A DNA stretch of 64,000 bases from Halocaridina rubra (taxonomy: Eukaryota > Arthropoda > Malacostraca > Decapoda > Atyidae). Shown here in pieces: positions 62,196-64,000 of this stretch (the first letter of the stretch is position 1; the number at the start of each line of letters is the position of its first letter). The stretch is taken from contig JAXCGZ010015146.1 in the NCBI GenBank assembly GCA_037179515.1, positions 62,001-126,000 of the forward strand, given 5' to 3'. The translations under genes were made by a program, and so were the position numbers. The notes under the pieces were generated by a model. It ran no database searches. It saw nothing but the letters and a program-made list of their open reading frames with translations, and was not told the origin of the DNA.

Positions 62196-62619
62196 GTATC
62201 TGAGACCACATGAACAGCAGTCTAAAATCCAAAACATCGCAGTCCCTCCTAGAAAATGTTCATTAGCTGTTTATCTCTCTCCTAACCAGGTTACTTATCA
62301 ATTCCTGCCACAATTTTTATATATGCAGTAAAATAAATAAATAACATGTTGCTTCAAATCAATAAGTGATGCCTATCATCTTATGCAACAGAGGAATGAA
62401 AAAATATGTTTAGACGTGAATTCTAGGCTAAGAATAAAGTTATGAAACAAAAACCATATATAACATCAAGATGGTAAAGTTTGGTGTAGAAGAAAAATAT
62501 GAATACCAGAAGTGCAAAACCACACATATACATAAGGTAAAATAGAAGTGCTAATTTAAAAAAAATAGAATGATACAAGGGTGGACATTTCTGAAAGAGA
62601 GAGAAAAGCCAGTAGCCCT

Positions 62620-63055
62620 ACATTCCTTGCTCATTCTCACCCTGTGCAAATGCTGTTTGGTTCTATTCTCACCCCTTACAAAAAAATTTTCAGTCTCTAT
62701 TCTCACCCCTTACAAAAGCTGTTCGGTACCCGTTTTTATCCCTTACACAAGCTGTTCAAGGCCTATTCTTACCCCTTACAAAAGCTGTTCAGAGCCAATC
62801 TTCACCCCCTCACAAAAGAGGTTTAGGACCCAACCTCACCCCTTACAAAAGCTGTTCAGACCCCATCTTCAACCCTTACAAAAGCTGTTCAGAGCTCATT
62901 CTCACCACTTATAAAAGCAGTTAAGGCCCATCCTCAACCCTTGCAAAAACTGTACAAGGCCCATCCTCATCCTTTACAAAAGCTGCTTAGGGCCCTTCTT
63001 CACCCCTTACAAAAGCTGTTCTGAGCCCATCCTCACCCTTACAAAACGTGTTTTC
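62620..63055. repeat. ~34-bp minisatellite, about thirteen units
   Basis: The unit 'caccccttacaaaagctg' plus 'ttcagagcccatcct' repeats head to tail with moderate variation. It creates plus-strand open frames of up to 114 codons that only reflect the repeat. Confidence 0.93.
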
Positions 63056-64000
63056 AGGGTAAAAAAAATTACTTTTAGGGAGGATGAGAATGCCTCCTTC
63101 CAAGAGCACATGTATAGAGATTTAATTATTATTCCACTTTGAAAAGTAAATTAAAATCTGTCACCCTCTTGAGTCAGAACTCCTCCCGTACGCAAACTTG
63201 AAATATTGACATAAACTTGCTTATAAATCTAAAGGAATAAATATTGTCATCATTATTATTTGGCAAAGCCTGCAAAAGCTAAAACTAAAATGTTGTTTCG
63301 AAGTGAACCATAGCATAGAAAAATTACATAAAAAAACTAGATTGAAAACTAGTATCACACATATCAGTGTAAGTAAAACAGGTAGAGAGAAAAGACAACT
63401 GCAGTTTTCATTTCAATTGATTTTAAGCAGAATTTTACTCGTGCAAAATATTTTTTTTAAATTCTGCGTATTTAATTCCTCACTGTGAGCTTGAGTTTCA
63501 GCATTAAAACAAAAATGGAATTTGAAACAAAAATTAAGTTTGTATTTTCTGAGCTTGAAATTATTTGCTTACCAAAATAAGAAAAAACAGTCATGTTCTT
63601 AGGATAGTATATTTTTTGGGGGGGGAGTTTCATTAATATGCTGCTCATATATCTTACGGATTCAAGACTGCTAAGAATTGAAGACAGTAATTACGATTAT
63701 TTCATCACTGTACGGACTTAGACCTCATCAAGAACTATATGGGAAGCACATATTTTTTTTCCTTTCATCCACAAATGTTTAGTTACAAAAAAAAGGAAGA
63801 TTCCATATCTGTACCTCAACCAAAATCACAAGCTATTATTTCAACACTTGACAAACCTTGCGACTCAAGCCCAACAGTGAGCTACGATTAATATACAAAT
63901 TTCTCAGACTAGAAAATCACTGCAATACACCTCATAAAAAATTTTCAATTCTACGTGACAATGCTTATCACAATATTCAATTTTCACCATAAAAAACTAA
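63056..64000. other. AT-rich non-coding end of window
   Basis: Nothing recognised on either strand. No further finger exon of the plus gene is visible up to the edge. Confidence 0.5.

Noticed and set aside
61990..62331. 113-codon frame
   Set aside because: Runs through a family B repeat; similar frames arise in other copies.
62570..62914. 114- and 81-codon frames with repeated Pro/Lys/Leu words
   Set aside because: The repeated words follow the ~34-bp minisatellite; no independent coding evidence.
62620..63055. CRISPR-like direct repeats
   Set aside because: Units are contiguous without unique spacers and the sequence is eukaryotic.

Overview
The window is eukaryotic, AT-rich and repeat-dense. 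Real coding sequence is confined to short exons with GT/AG borders, set in introns full of transposon relics, microsatellites and tRNA-like SINEs. The BTB domains start with the LKWNNH motif of the arthropod tramtrack/lola class and TTAGG-like words occur, so the source is an arthropod. The long (AT)n and (CT)n arrays and the repeat mix make a malacostracan (decapod) crustacean my best guess; this is inference.

The core is a head-to-head pair of paralogous BTB/POZ C2H2 zinc-finger transcription-factor genes. The minus-strand gene has coding exons at 24732-24812 and 22105-22854 (BTB domain, then a basic nuclear-localisation-like patch and a SUMO-like site), a linker exon at 20750-20875, and two terminal zinc-finger exons at 11385-11741 and 6388-6663. 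The plus-strand gene has exons at 31441-31521 and 32582-33109 (BTB), linkers at 35556/35562-35726, 39624-39749 and 40882-40983, and two terminal zinc-finger exons at 45614-46027 and 54874-55074. Every coding junction is phase 0. Each terminal exon has its own acceptor and stop, so each gene probably makes at least two proteins with one BTB domain and different DNA-binding ends, as in lola, tramtrack and Broad. The BTB intron is at the same codon in both genes, and the two distal finger exons are clearly related. The alternative-exon design therefore probably predates the duplication. Both start-codon exons follow an acceptor, so untranslated first exons should lie in the 24820-31435 interval, which would hold the divergent promoters. 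I could not locate those exons.

Repeats by region: 1-6.4 kb holds SINEs, a LINE-type tail running into (AT)n, a small MITE and a pogo/Tigger-like relic with a broken transposase start. 6.7-20.7 kb (introns of the minus gene) has SINEs, two ~33-bp minisatellites, a MITE and a foldback palindrome. 23.1-24.5 kb is an antisense LINE remnant inside the minus gene's BTB intron. 25.6-31.4 kb is the shared upstream region, with a CRE palindrome, a hairpin element, TTAGG-like words and an E-box pair. 33.2-34.8 and 43.1-44.2 kb are two related TA-flanked elements with different internal tandem arrays. 37.6-39.6 kb is a LINE relic ending just upstream of a coding exon. 42.3-43.0 kb is another LINE 3' end. 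51.1-53.7 kb is a Tigger-like element with a decayed transposase. 55.1-64 kb is non-coding, with SINEs and a minisatellite.

All exon models, family names and identity counts were read by eye. No transcript or database evidence was available.
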